From Sipunculus nudus (Eukaryota; Annelida; Sipuncula; Golfingiida; Sipunculidae), in the NCBI GenBank assembly GCA_026874595.1, contig CM049317.1, positions 19,183,882-19,247,881 of the forward strand: a DNA stretch of 64,000 bases, given 5' to 3'. Of this stretch, positions 25,866-38,281 are shown one piece after another. Within the stretch, counting starts at the first letter, position 1; each line of letters starts with the position of its first letter. The position numbers were made by a program, and so were the translations under genes. The notes under the pieces are model-generated. The model did no database searches. It saw nothing but the letters and a program-made list of their open reading frames with translations, and had not been told where the DNA came from.

Positions 25866-27172
25866 ACCATTTATGCTTGCTTATAAATTTGCTTGTTACA
25901 GTCTGTGCCCTGGAAGTTACATGTTTGTGACAGTGACAATCTTGTGACACACACCCTTTATACTTGCTTATAAATTTGCTTGGGACACTCTCAGCCATGT
26001 TGTGACATGTTTTTCACAGTGACAATCTTGTGACATACACCCTTTATACTTGCTCATAAATTTGCTTGGGGAGGTCTGAGCCATGGCAGTGACATGTTTG
26101 TGACAGTGACAATCGTGTTGCACACATCCTTTATACTTGTTTATAAATTTGTTTGGGACATTCTGTGCTATGTTTTTGACATGTTTTTGACACTGACAAT
26201 CTTGTGACACATACCCTTTATGCTTGCTTATAAATTTTCTTGGGGCAGTCTGAGTCATGGCAGTGACATGTTTGTGACAGTGACAATCTTGTAAAACACA
26301 CCCTTTATGCTTGCTATATAACTGGCTTAGGTTAGTTTCTGCCTTGTTTGTGACATGTTTGTGACAGTAATAATGTTGTGACACACACCCTTTATACTTG
26401 ATTATAAATTTGCTTTCGACAGTGTGTGCCATGTTTGTTACAGTGACAATGTTGTAACACACACCCTATATGCTTGCTTATAAATTTGCTTGGGACAGTC
26501 TGTGTCATGTTGTGACATGTTTGTAACAGTGACAATCTTGTGACATACACCCTTTATACTTGCTTTTAAATTTGCTTGGGTCAGTCTGTGCCATGGCAAT
26601 GGAATGTTTGGTACAGTGACAATCTTGTGACACACACCCATTATGCCTGCTTATAATTGACTCGGAACAATTTGTGGCATGTTTGTGAAAGTGATAATGT
26701 TGTGACACACACCCTTTTTACTTGCCTTTAAATTTGCTTGGGACAATGTATGCTATAGCAGTGACATGTTTTTGACATGACAATCTTGTGACACACCCTT
26801 TATGCTTGCTTATAAAGTTGCTTGGCACAGTCTGCGCCATGTTTGTGACAGTGACAATCTGGTGACACACACCCTTCATACTTGCTTTTAAATTTGCTTG
26901 GGAATGTCTCTGCCATGGCAGTGACATCTTTGTGACAGTGACAATCTTGTGACACACACCCTCAATACTTGCTTATAACATTTGCTTGTGACAGTCTCTT
27001 CCATGGCAGTGACATGTTTGTGACAGTGACAATCTTGTGACACACACCCATTTTCTTGCTTATTAATTTGCTTGGGACAGCCTGTGCCATGGCAGTGATA
27101 AGTTTGTGACAGTGTCAATCTTGTGACACACATCCTTTATGTCTGTCTATAAATTTGCTTGAGACAGTCTCT
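25866..27172. repeat. 87-bp minisatellite (copy 2)
   Basis: Same number and order of units as the array in copy 1, with scattered substitutions. The 164-residue minus-strand frame is again present at 25968-26462. Equal repeat number in the two arrays argues that they were duplicated as a block and have not since expanded or contracted independently. Confidence 0.9.
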
Positions 27173-30121
27173 GCTGGTTAATTTCTTTCAGTACTTAAAA
27201 ATATAAATCATATAGGCTTATATAAAAATATAAATCTGAACATGTAGTTCTTGTGGTTAATATTATTTAAAGAAATTATAAATGTTTCTCGTGAAAAAAA
27301 TATAATTTACTTGATAACAATTAAAAAAAAAATAGTTAATTTCGTACAGAATAATTAGAAATTTGAACATAATTAATTTGGTAATTAAGGCACAAATCAG
27401 TTTAAAAACCTTTCAAAACATTCCAACAGGCATATTATTTATATTATATACATATATATTTTTATTTAATTAGATCGTTTTTATATATAACAGTTGCTTT
27501 AACCTCACAAGTCATGAGATCTGTATATTAAATTGTTTATTAAACAAACCTAATGGACCACTTGACGGCAACCTTGAGAACATGACCCCGTCGGTAATAC
27601 ATGCATGTTTAGCATAAATTAGCATATACATGTATGTATGCATATGATCAATGATGTTCTGGAATATGGCAGATGTACTTTCATCAGAAGTAGAAGAGTC
27701 TCATGTACTCTTACATGTTACTGTAAGAATTTAACATGATGAAAACAATTGTATTATGTTTTTTTTTCTTGAATCATTTAAGTAAAAACTAGATACACTG
27801 TTAAGTCATAAAATTATTGCATTGTAAAAGAATGGGTTTTGTCTGCAGGTATATGTGTAAGTTTTGTTGACCGAGGTTACATTGTAATCTGTATTCACGG
27901 ACGACATTGTAGTCAAAAGTTTTCTTCGATCATACAGATTGATTCTCCCCAAATGTAGTCCCGATTTTGCAAGACGTCCATAAAAGTAACCTATATTACG
28001 TTTAGGGTTAATTGCCCAGATTCAAAATGATCACATATTCCGCTTGCTAGCTATCTCCACAAACAGACAAATCTCATGGAAATCGAGTGGAAAGCCTTTT
28101 AAATGTTAACAGTTGTTACGGAGCCGAATATTCATATTATTATGTCATTAAATTAACTCACATATTAATATAACAGTGGCGGATCCGGGGAGGGGGGGGC
28201 TTTTGGGGCTGAAGCTCCCCTCCCCCGGGGTGGAAACATTGATATGTTTTTTTTTCAGATAATATTTTCGTTTGATTATTTTCAGATGTCAAACAAATAT
28301 CATCCTTTCAATATTTTAATATTAGTTTATAATCAAGTTATTGTCTAAAAAGTCATTAAGAGTCATTAGTCATTATTTGTAATCATTCATACGTTATTAG
28401 CCTATATGATTGCGTAATGTAAATCAATTTCGACCTTTCCCATGTAAAAATATATTGCAGTACAACTGCAGAAAAAATACTGCAGTATATCTGCCTATAC
28501 TGCAGTGTTTCTGAGAGAGCAGTATATATTAATTTGCATATACATTATAAAGTGACGAAATCGTAGGGACCCTGCATGCATTGTGCATTCAGTCAGGTTT
28601 TAATACTTGAGCAAAATGCTTTTATTTGCTCAAACAGCTGGATGTTTCAGAACTCCGGAATTGTTTCTGATTCGAAAGAGAAAATACCTTCTATACATTT
28701 CCTATCACAGACTTGTCGTTTATTTTTGTCGTTTTTTTTCAATCAGATCCCTTCAATGATACGGCAAAATATCTCCGTCGAATCTTATTGTTGTTATGAC
28801 CTTGAAAGTACATTGCCATAAATTAAACCTCTGCATCTTTATTTCCGTGCTCAACAACGTTTGTGGAGATAACCGTCTCTGTCAAGGTAGATGGTGTTCT
28901 TGTCATATTTGCGAATTTTGTCAGCTACATGGCGGTAACAGAGCACTTTTTAAAATCCAAATATGGCCGTAAGTGATCCTGTTGTAAGATCCATCTTAGT
29001 CAAACACGGCTTAGATGACGAATTTGAAAAAGTGACCACTTTATCAAGGTCCCATTGGTGGTCGTTATTATATAAATATGAGATTTTATTATATATATTA
29101 TGTAAATTTATATATATATAATTTATGGACTAATTTATCTTTTAATTCCACCCGGACCTATGCCCACATCCGTGTTAGAACTGTTAGAAATTCCAAACAA
29201 CTGGATTCAAAACTTCACATAGGAGGTTACTTATAGGTTAAATAATATTTACAATCACAGAAAAGTAGCCATGAACACTGAAGTCATTTGATACTCCAAT
29301 GTAAAATAAATAGACCTAGCCAACAGTGGTATGGTTATGAATTGGTCGGGTCTCATATATCTGAGTTTACTAAACTCCCACGGTCTCCTCGTGCCTGGCT
29401 CAAAGGAGTTAGACCTTACACGGTTCACCGCTCTAACTAACAGCAGCGGATCTATTGCATGATTAAATAAAGTTGCTAAATTCATGTTATGTGGCTCTCA
29501 TGCAAAAATCTATCACAACTAGACTCAAAACAGTGTGTCTATGGACCAATGTATACCGAATATTTATCTTGGCGCCAGGTACAGTCTTTTGTATCTGATG
29601 TGGCTGAATATGTTGGAGAGTTTTGGAGAGGACTTATTGAATTTACCAAATGTTTGTGAATACATAGATCTTTATTTCAAAGTCACTTAAATATTACAAA
29701 TAAAGTTACATGAAACAGACCACAATGTTCCATGTAACTTAAGATATAGAATCTGCCTATGTAACACATAATACACACAACGAAGGCATAAAATTAATGA
29801 AAAAATATATGTATATATATGCTGAAAACACATATGATGTTTATTGATGGTGATGGGGAGAGATTGATAGAGATTATAAATGAAACTTTAAAGGCACTAT
29901 ATATTGTTTAAAGGAAGGCATGTATAAGCTCGGAAGTAAGAACAGATCTCGGCGGTGATGATTGCATTTTACAAGGACTACACATTTCGTGTAAGTCACT
30001 CCTGCCTCGACATTAAAATATAGATAAACATAAGCATGAACATCAGTACAGTGAATAACTTACTCAAGCTGACTTATATAGGACTGCAACAACAAATATC
30101 CAATAAAATATAAATAATATA

Positions 30122-30465
30122 CGGCTACTGTGGTAAGGGGGATAGAGCACAGGACTCAACCACCGTGGATGGTGAATTCGAAACCTAGTCAGGAAGCGGT
30201 GGATTTTTAACGATCGGTCTGACCCAGGGTAAGTACTCTGAAGTCTTAAAAGGAAAGCTGTGCCCTCCAATTACTTGCAAACGAGTTCGTATTTGGGGGG
30301 TAATTGGGGATATAACCTAGGAATATAGATGTTTCCCACCCAAGACCCACAGGTGGGGTTGTTACCGGATCTGCTTTGCACTTGAATAAAATGAGAGGAC
30401 GCTTGCATGGGCAACTGCCCTGTTAGGTCTTGAACTGTCTAAAACTGAAATAGAATTCTGTAGGT
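30122..30465 (+). mobile_element. tRNA-derived SINE (unit copy 2)
   Basis: Duplicate of the SINE at 22401-22740 with few substitutions; not an independent insertion. Confidence 0.65.
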
Positions 30466-30859
30466 AAACCATTACTTGAATAACGGAGGTGGATACATCA
30501 TTCTAAAATTTAAATAAAAAGTACATAGATTCCTGAATTGAAGCCAGCATATATCAGGTACCCATTAAATCTTCTATAACATCATATCTGACTTAGGAAT
30601 AACATGTCAAAGGACTCGTTGAATATAAAGCGTCATCGAACTGTATCCATTAGCTAAATAACCTTATCTTTGTGTGTTTTATTCCGTTTACACTTTTAAA
30701 TAAGGAACGGCCATGCCAACAAAACATATAACAGTATTTCGCATATTATTTTGTAAATATATTGAGATTTCTCTTGAGACTTTACGGGCTGGTTATTCTA
30801 ACACCAAGTTATCAGTATTTATCTTATGGTTATGTCCAAAGAAAGCCTGTTTCTCCGTG

Positions 30860-30903
<44 letters not shown>

Positions 30904-30937
30904 AATATATAAATATATATATATATATATATTTGTA
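30860..30937. repeat. (AT)n tract at copy 2/copy 3 junction
   Basis: Shorter version of the AT tract that ends copy 1; copy 3 begins directly after it. Confidence 0.9.
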
Positions 30938-32440
30938 TTAAAAATAATCAGACCAATGAGAACGTGGTATCGCATTACGCAGCCAACTCATTGTTTCAAC
31001 AGTTAACGCCCTGATTCTTGGCCCTGTACATGCCCCCGAGACCCAGAATTATACTTACAGGGATATAATAAGGAGCAATATTTACACAATCAGTTCAGCT
31101 TGCTTCATACAAAAGTTTCCCCAGCAAAACTGTCCCAGAACACAATCTCACTACCTCGCGTACGGCTGTCTTACACCTTGGTATGGCTCTGCGTGTTGAT
31201 AAACAGAGGCCACGTGTGTATGTTTAACATAACAAGACCGCTTGCCCGGAGGTCCGATTATGAACCGCAACACGCCGTGTTTCAGCCATGCATTACATGT
31301 ATAATTTTTTTTGGCCAAGTCAATCAGGCATCTCCTAATTGACACATTATTTGGCTTGGCGATGTACACACTGTGTTTATGCTGACACCTTGGATCGCAC
31401 CCGGTCGACTGTTTTTTTTACATCCGTTTGCAGGACTAAGCAAACAGTTCCAGGGCAATATTTTGGCAGGTACAAACATATTTCAAAGGGAAGGAGCTAT
31501 TTTTCTTGTTAATTCAACATGCTTTATAGGTGATTTGGCCCCTTTAAAAAGCAGCGAATACAGAGAAGGAGAACTGGAACGATTCCACTGTATAAAAGCC
31601 GCGTAAGGAGTGTAAACCATTGTATGTTTTATGTACTTATAATGCTAAATAAAGTTACTTTTCTGTCAGTAAGTTTCCTGTCAGTTGATCCCAAAAGTGA
31701 CGAAACTATTAGACAGCTGTGTTAGACCTGGGCTTCAAACATCAGTGTTACAATACACATAAGTGAACTAAACGAAGGGCTGGCGTGGTATAAATAATCT
31801 ATATTTGCCAATGTATAGCTTTCAAACCTGATAAAGCTTGTATGTAATGTGGGCTTTTGCATTATTTGGTAAATGATCAATATACATCATTGTGAAGGCC
31901 ATGTTTGATATACAATCAATGGAAAACAGGATTGAACTTTTCTGAGGTAATAGGTTCCTGTCTCTTATCAGTAACAGAACTGCATAAAAATAGACTTTAT
32001 CTTTAATCTCGAATAATTATGTACACGGAAGCCTAAAGTAAAAGGCTGACGCACCGTACATCCCATATATCATATCCTGTATACGTTTTGCCCGAGACCC
32101 ATACAACTCTGTTGGAGAGGGCTTATAATTAAAGGAAGTGTTACTGCTTGGAGAATATATCCGTCTGCAGGTGGCGAATTATACAGTTTCGTAATACATT
32201 CTGATGCACAATGTGTCATTTCAGCACAAATATGTACAATGTGTGGGTATCTTTCTTGTGAGTTTATGTTTTTGCAAGGAATATATATAGTGATCAGACT
32301 TTTGTTGACGGAAAATGGCCGTATTCTTGTAAGATCTGAGCTGGTAACGTACAAAGTAATAGTATGCCATGCTATACATTAAATCTACGGGATGGTTTTG
32401 CCTGTGTGCATGTCTGTATCTGTGTTTGTGTAACTGTGTA

Positions 32441-32475
<35 letters not shown>

Positions 32476-32645
32476 ATATACTAAATTTAGATACAAACTT
32501 GGGCGCTATCAAGTCATTACACACTGGCCCATGCTGGTTTTCGCCAGAAAAAAAACCTGACTATGTTACAAGCTATAGTTATTTTATAAGGTATGAGTAG
32601 CATTTAAATAGGTGTCTGGTCAAGATAAAGGCGGTCGAGGGTTAG

Positions 32646-33020
32646 ATTATTTTCTTGGATGGGGAATAAAGGGGGGGGGGGGTGTTGCAATCTGATGATA
32701 CATTTTTTTTTTGGGGGGGGGGTGGGGGTGGGGGGTGGGGGGGGGGTTGCAACATGATGATACAAATTTGCTGTATTAAATAGTTGGAGTTCACGAGACT
32801 TTTGAGGACTTTGTTTTATATAAGAAGGAGTGAGCAAGGTTAAATGGTGGAGACCTCATAATTAAATATTGATCACCATGTTTTTAGGCTATAAATACCG
32901 GTTTTATTCCAGAAGGAAATGTCAGCGATTGATATATTTTACCTCATATATGTGTTTTATTGATATAGCATTCATTTTTAATATCCCGCCTATAAAAAAT
33001 AATATTTGAATGATATGTGA
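32646..33020. other. G-rich insertion in copy 3
   Basis: About 375 bases replace a point inside a G-run of the unit. The insertion has two related pieces (TTGCAATCTGATGATACA and TTGCAACATGATGATACA), each preceded by long G runs. The stretch 32700-32745 is nearly all G with a few T, a strong G-quadruplex candidate. The unit resumes after G18 at 33021-33038. There is no gene. Confidence 0.7.
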
Positions 33021-33238
33021 GGGGGGGGGGGGGGGGGGAGATACCTGGAGAGTACTCATATGATTAATTTATCTTTAGATTACCATTTATTGAGTATGTA
33101 TTCTCTCAATCCCTCACCCGATCCCTGCACAAACATGCATTTTGATTGTTCGAAAGGTATAACAACAAAGACACGTGTACCATTAGCAGGTTTGTTTATG
33201 TACTTGACTTTTGACCCTACCCACAAGCCAACGCTGCA

Positions 33239-34880
33239 GCGTTACCAGTTAATACTACTCTGGTCTGGTTAAATAATGATAATGCAAGAATTTAATACAC
33301 TATAGAATAATTATGATTATGTATAGGATCCCTAATGATGACAATCATGAACGCTACAGCGCGTACAAGTAACCGTTAAAAGACAACAATGCCAATGCTG
33401 TCAGTGACAGTTCTTTAAACATCCGCCGTCACTGTAAACAGGTACTATATAGTGATTGACTGTATTATCAATACAATTAGTAATGACAAAACAGCGTTAT
33501 AATCGAAGAGATATTCATGCATTTATAAATTTGTAATTTAATTATTTTCAGATTATAAACATATCAATATACTTATAGTATGTGTCGAAAATATTGGGAA
33601 TTATACATAAAGTGTACTTGTTGCACCCGGAAAGGCGGAAATGATCCTCGCTATAGTCTCCACGCATACGTAAAATTCGCCTTTCTGTCTGTTTGTTACT
33701 AAAACGCGTGCAAGCATGCGTGCACGCACACGTGCACGCAGATTTCCACTGTTATTAAACCTACTAAAATGCGTGCGGCCAAAAGTGCGGACGGTGTACA
33801 AATGATCTTAAATCAAGCATAAATCAACTTAAATCTTGTATATTACCACACTGTCATAGTGAAAGACATATTACAGGTCATCATACAAGTAATACCCTAT
33901 TGATTTGACTGAAAGATTTATTGTGTTTTTGTATAGTTTTATTGTAAATGGTAATTGAATGTGTAAAAAATACAATTTTTAAATAAAAAATGTGATTCTT
34001 TGACTCTTGATGCTGGATATATCAATTTTTTTTTAAAAATTAAACGGTACTTGAAGAAATTGTCTGATATGATTGTATATTTCACTTATGTATTTATTAT
34101 TATAAATGGGTAAATGTGTTAAAGAGGGAGTTTAAAGGGTTATTTTACTATCTTGAACGCATTATTCTAAAATTTTGTTAATCTATAATAAGGAAAGATT
34201 AATATAATGGATAAGGCTTGTAGAGTTTTATATCCAATATATGTAATATGTATGACCAAAATGCTCAAGTAAATGCTGAAGTGCAACGTTTTCTTGGCGA
34301 CGTCATCAATGTTATGAATAACTGTATAAACAAACAAAAAGTTAAGCTGTTAAAGTCAACTCAGGAGAAAAATAAACTCTCAAGCAATACCATCTTTCAT
34401 TATATAACCTTTTTTCTCTAAAAGTCTACTTTCCCTTTATATTACAGAATATTTCCTTTGTTTACAATTTGCGTTAAATATTGTAAATAGGCCTTTAAAA
34501 ACTCTTAAATACACATTCATCCATAATCATAGAAAGAAAGGGACAAACTGCAGGCGGAATACTTAAAAAAATTAAAGATGTCAAAAATTTTAATGTTTTA
34601 GATGTAACAATCCCGGAAGTATCTTGCTACAGTCCAGGACCCCATGCGGTAAAACGATCAAAAACAAATTTGGTTGTAGTTGAATAATTACTTTCATCAT
34701 GCCCTTGACTATGGTATTTTGATAATTTATAATAATTAAGTTGATTTTTGCAAAATTTAAGTTAATTTGTACACCTTCCGCACCAAGGGCCGCACGCTTT
34801 TTAGCATATTTTTAAACCGTGTGAATCTGCGTGCACGCGCGCGTGCACGCATGCGTGCACGCGTTTTAGTAACAACCCGT
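33239..34880. mobile_element. 1.64-kb insertion in copy 3
   Basis: Compared with copies 1 and 2, sequence between CTGCAG and CGTTACAAGTTCC is replaced. The insertion starts and ends with CGTTAC (33239-33244 and about 34879-34884), and about 25 bases of the unit (GGAATCACGATC...GGCT) are missing on the left. CGTTAC may be a target duplication or junction microhomology. Within it lies the long inverted-repeat element at 33693-34875. Confidence 0.6.
33693..34875. mobile_element. Foldback/MITE-like element with ~150-bp inverted ends
   Basis: It begins TTGTTACTAAAACGCGTGC and ends with the reverse complement. The inverted similarity continues for about 150 bases through GTGCACGCAGATT, GCGTGCGGCC and GGTGTACAAAT. 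The first 50 bases of each arm are alternating purine-pyrimidine (GTGCACGC repeats). No target duplication is visible directly outside the arms, and there is no coding frame, only AT-rich interior. Confidence 0.72.
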
Positions 34881-35265
34881 TACAAGTTCCTTAACTGCTC
34901 TTCGTATCAGTCTAGTATCTGAGAGTGAACGCAGCGAAATTCAGTTATTTCAAGTCCACACTGAATTCAAGTTCATCTAGATAAATTGCTGCTATAAAGG
35001 TCAGTATTTTTTTTTATATTAAAGACATAAGCTGAATTAAAATTTTGATCGAAACCACAAGTATTTACCGCTGATCACGTAGAATGTAAGGAAGCTTAAA
35101 TAATTGAACATTAGTCAGATAATCGGCCGTTCGTTCACAACGTCCTCTTTGTTTACCTAGCCGGTGATTGTGCGCTAAAAACAGCCCAATCTGGGTTGTT
35201 CTTAGCTGACGTCATACTATGAAGCCAGCTGCATGAGCACACAGATATTTGCCAAAAATTTACCA

Positions 35266-36483
35266 GACATCCTTTAGTCATTAATGAACCTATAAATCTC
35301 GTCACTTTCCTTGTGACTTCTTTTGAAACAAACGGACTGGACTGGAACGTTACGGACTTCCGTTTACTATTACATGCTCGAAATGCCCCCCCCCCCTTTT
35401 TTTTTGGCTCAAGCGTGGAGGTCAGTGTGTGGCCTTTCTTTTGGCGTTTGCATCGGACAATAATGGCTTTTAACGCCTTCAAAACAAAAGAGCTGGGACA
35501 TCTTATCAACTGTTTAAAAAAAGTGTGATAAAAAATAAACGGAGAGATCACTTTAATATCCCAATCAGATTAATTTAATTTAAAAAGCTATTACTTTTTT
35601 ATTTATTTCCAATGATTTTTTAATTTAAATCAGGTTGCTTTTTTATTTAATATGTATATTTCCTGAAAAATTATTTAATTTAATTTAAAAGGTTTTCAAT
35701 CAGAGCTTGACCACACTTTTAAGTTTACAGTCGGGGACAAAATATGTGGACTTTTAATATGTGTAGGAATAACACAACAAATAAATCTCATTCCCTGAAA
35801 TGATGAATATTCCAATGATTTTTTTTATTTAAATCAGGTTTCTTTTTATTTTATATGTATATTTCTTGAAAAAATTATTAAATTTGATTTAAAGGGTTTT
35901 CAGTCGGAGCTTGACCACTCTTTTTTTAAGTTTACAGTCGGGGAAAATATGTAGACTTTAACATATGTGTAGTAATAAGACAACAAATAAATTTCATTCC
36001 CTGAGATGATGAATATATGTAAAATGCTGACTTTATGGTCCGGATTCCATAATATAAGTAAGCTATAAAAGCGCTATGAACACAATTTCGCAACATTATC
36101 TAGGACCTGGTGTTCATTTTCAAACCCAACCCAAAAAGAATGATAAATAGAACAATTGATAAAACAATAAGGTTGTTATGTGTCGTAAATCTGTACAAGT
36201 TTTTGGATTTTCTTTGCATATAAACAGACCTTTCTAAGCTGTGCGCAGACTGTTCTAAATCATATAGGCAGATTTAAAAATCATGTATAAATCAATTTTA
36301 ACTAGTGATTCAAATTTTTATTCAACCCTGATCAGTAGAAGCTGTAATTTTTTCAGTTCTGTTGAAACAACAGGTTGCCCAATTATTTTTAAAGGCGTGT
36401 TACAAATATGAGTGTTGGTGAAGTCAGTGGTAAATATATGTCACCTGTGAACATATCCGTAACCTGGTACCTAAACTATAAAG
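35266..36483. other. No gene; contains a 203-bp tandem duplication
   Basis: Unique DNA after copy 3 breaks off, with C11/T10 near 35385-35406. Frames here are short and cross repeat boundaries. Confidence 0.5.
35607..36012. repeat. Two tandem 203-bp units
   Basis: Units start TTCCAATGATTTTTT at 35607 and 35810. Both contain GAGCTTGACCAC, AAGTTTACAGTCGGGG and CATTCCCTGA in the same order. Divergence is obvious, so the duplication is old compared with the 8-kb units. Confidence 0.85.
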
Positions 36484-38281
36484 CAGTGGCGGACCTAAGG
36501 GGGACGGCAGGGGCGGTCCGCCTCTGGCGGCAGATATTAGGGGGCGGCATTCCGTTGAATTATAGTTTAATGAATTATTAGGTAAAAATCTGACATTATA
36601 TTAAAGACTTTTTTAAAGATTAAGTGGGAAAATGTAAATATTGAAATATGTAAATATCTGCACATTAATCTCTTTTTTGGGCCCGATAAAAGTACCGCAT
36701 ACTTCTGATATTCAGTCTAGAATCCGAGAGTGAACGCAGCGAAGTCCACACTGATTTCCAGTTCATCTAGATATATTGCTGCTAGAAAGGTCGGTATTTG
36801 AAAAATATTAAAGACATAAGCTGAATGAAAATTGTAATCGAAACCACAAGAATTTACAAATGATCACGTAGGATGAAAGGAGGCTTAAATAATTAAACAT
36901 TAGATAATCGGCCGTTCGTTCACAACATCCTCTTTGTTTACTCAGCCGGTGATTGTGCGCTAAACATAGCACAATATGGATCGTTCTTAGCTGACGTCAT
37001 ACTATGAAGCCAGCTGCATGAGCACACGGCTATCTGCCCAAAAATATACCAGATATTCTTAAAGGCGTGGTCCAAAACCGCCTTCCTTGCAAGTGCGTGC
37101 TGTCTACTTGCAAAAGGTGTAAATATTGTACGTTTATTGCTGTATTTCTCCATTTCAATTATTTCAGGAATTAAAAACTGGTCATTGGAACAAATCGATT
37201 AATTTGCGAATGGTTTCTATATGCAAGCCACACAAGAAAAAAAAAATGTTGTTATTCAGCATGTCAGCAGACTTCCTAAACCTATGTAGAAATTATTTTA
37301 TCTTTAAGATATCTGATGTCATTAAAATATAAATATAAATCTGTTATAAATGCCCGGGGATGTATCACCCTGGTATTTATGCCACACTTCGAAGTATGTA
37401 TCAAGTATCAGTGTTATTGTGTAGACTTCAAAACTGGCGTGAAGATATGTCAGCTTGCACTCTTATTAACCGTTTAACTGCATGATCTACTATCTATGCA
37501 GACTACCGGTGTATGTTGTGTTATATCATTTAAATAACTGAGAATGTAATATACAATATTTATTTCAATGATATATATTATTACTTGAGATTGATAAAAA
37601 ACACTATAGTAAATAATAAAAAAAAATATTTACTAGCTCATAAATCAAACTGCGCACAATCACTTATTCTTAAATGAAATCGACGTAGCCTTGAATGAAA
37701 GTATGGGTCTACTTTAAAGATATTGTAAGTAAACAAAACAAATAAATCAGTTGATTCACACATTTGGTTGTTATCTATAAATATTAAATATGTCCTAGAC
37801 ACATGTAGCTCATGAAATAACACCCCGCGTTTCAAGTAAAGACGGAAGTATGTGACCTGCTTGCAGCAGCACCATGCTATCACAGTGCTCTGTTAGGTGT
37901 ATATAGCTGCTGTCAAATGTCAAAAAGAAAGTTGGAATTATAGAAGTCACAAGGTATTTATATTCTTTGAAAGCTGAATAACACTCACCAAATGAAGTTT
38001 ACAATGTTCAGTTTTAGCTAAATATAAATCATGTGTAGAAGAAAAATTATGTTACGACGTTATATATGTATCATGCAGACTTATATTTAGTATGTGGCGA
38101 AATATTTCTTGTGAATGAATTCATCCATAATTGTGTTGTTATCAATTAAAAACTTGTAAGACGAAAATTTGACGTGATTTGATTCCATATGTTCTCTAGT
38201 TTTGTAATGTTTCCAAAGGGGCGGCAGTTTCTCCGACCGCCCCGGGCGGCAAAATGGCTAGGTACGCCAGCTGCTAACAAG
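36476..38281. mobile_element. hAT-like non-autonomous element carrying unit DNA
   Basis: The element is 36484-38273. The left end CAGTGGCGGACCTA pairs with the right end read inward, CAGCTGGCGTACCTA, and both are followed by GC-rich GGCGGC blocks. The flanks CTATAAAG (36476-36483) and CTAACAAG (38274-38281) agree at 6 of 8 positions, as expected for an old hAT 8-bp target duplication. No transposase frame is present. Its interior holds a 466-base segment (36654-37119) identical to part of amplified unit copy 4, followed by about 1.1 kb of AT-rich DNA. Confidence 0.65.
36654..37119. repeat. 466-bp perfect duplicate of 41606-42071
   Basis: Compared line by line, the two segments are identical over 466 bases with no gap, 4,952 bases apart. 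Flanks differ at once on both sides. The other unit copies differ from this pair at many positions over the same region, so this pair shares a very recent copying or conversion event. Confidence 0.93.

Larger units (their letters stand above)
23231..30941. repeat. Amplified unit, copy 2 (complete, internal deletion)
   Basis: Colinear with copy 1 from ATAATCAGACCAATGAG to the terminal AT tract and ATTTGTATT. In a by-eye comparison of the first ~375 bases I counted about 11 differences from copy 1 and about 5 from copy 3, so copies 2 and 3 are the closer pair. Copy 2 lacks about 276 bases that copy 1 has at about 21211-21486. The break joins GGATT to ATTCAAAAC with a 3-base overlap. Copy 4 retains the segment, so this is a deletion in copy 2. 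Confidence 0.92.
30942..35265. repeat. Amplified unit, copy 3 (5' part only, two insertions)
   Basis: Colinear with copies 1 and 2 up to about 32645 and again 33021-33238 and 34881-35265. Homology stops within the core segment, after ACCAGA at about 35265, so the minisatellite and everything after it are absent. The gaps are occupied by a G-rich insertion (about 32646-33020) and a 1.64-kb insertion (33239-34880). Confidence 0.9.

Noticed and set aside
35153-35551. 132-codon minus-strand frame
   Set aside because: Spans the broken end of unit copy 3 and unique DNA, including C and T homopolymers; no domain or splice context.
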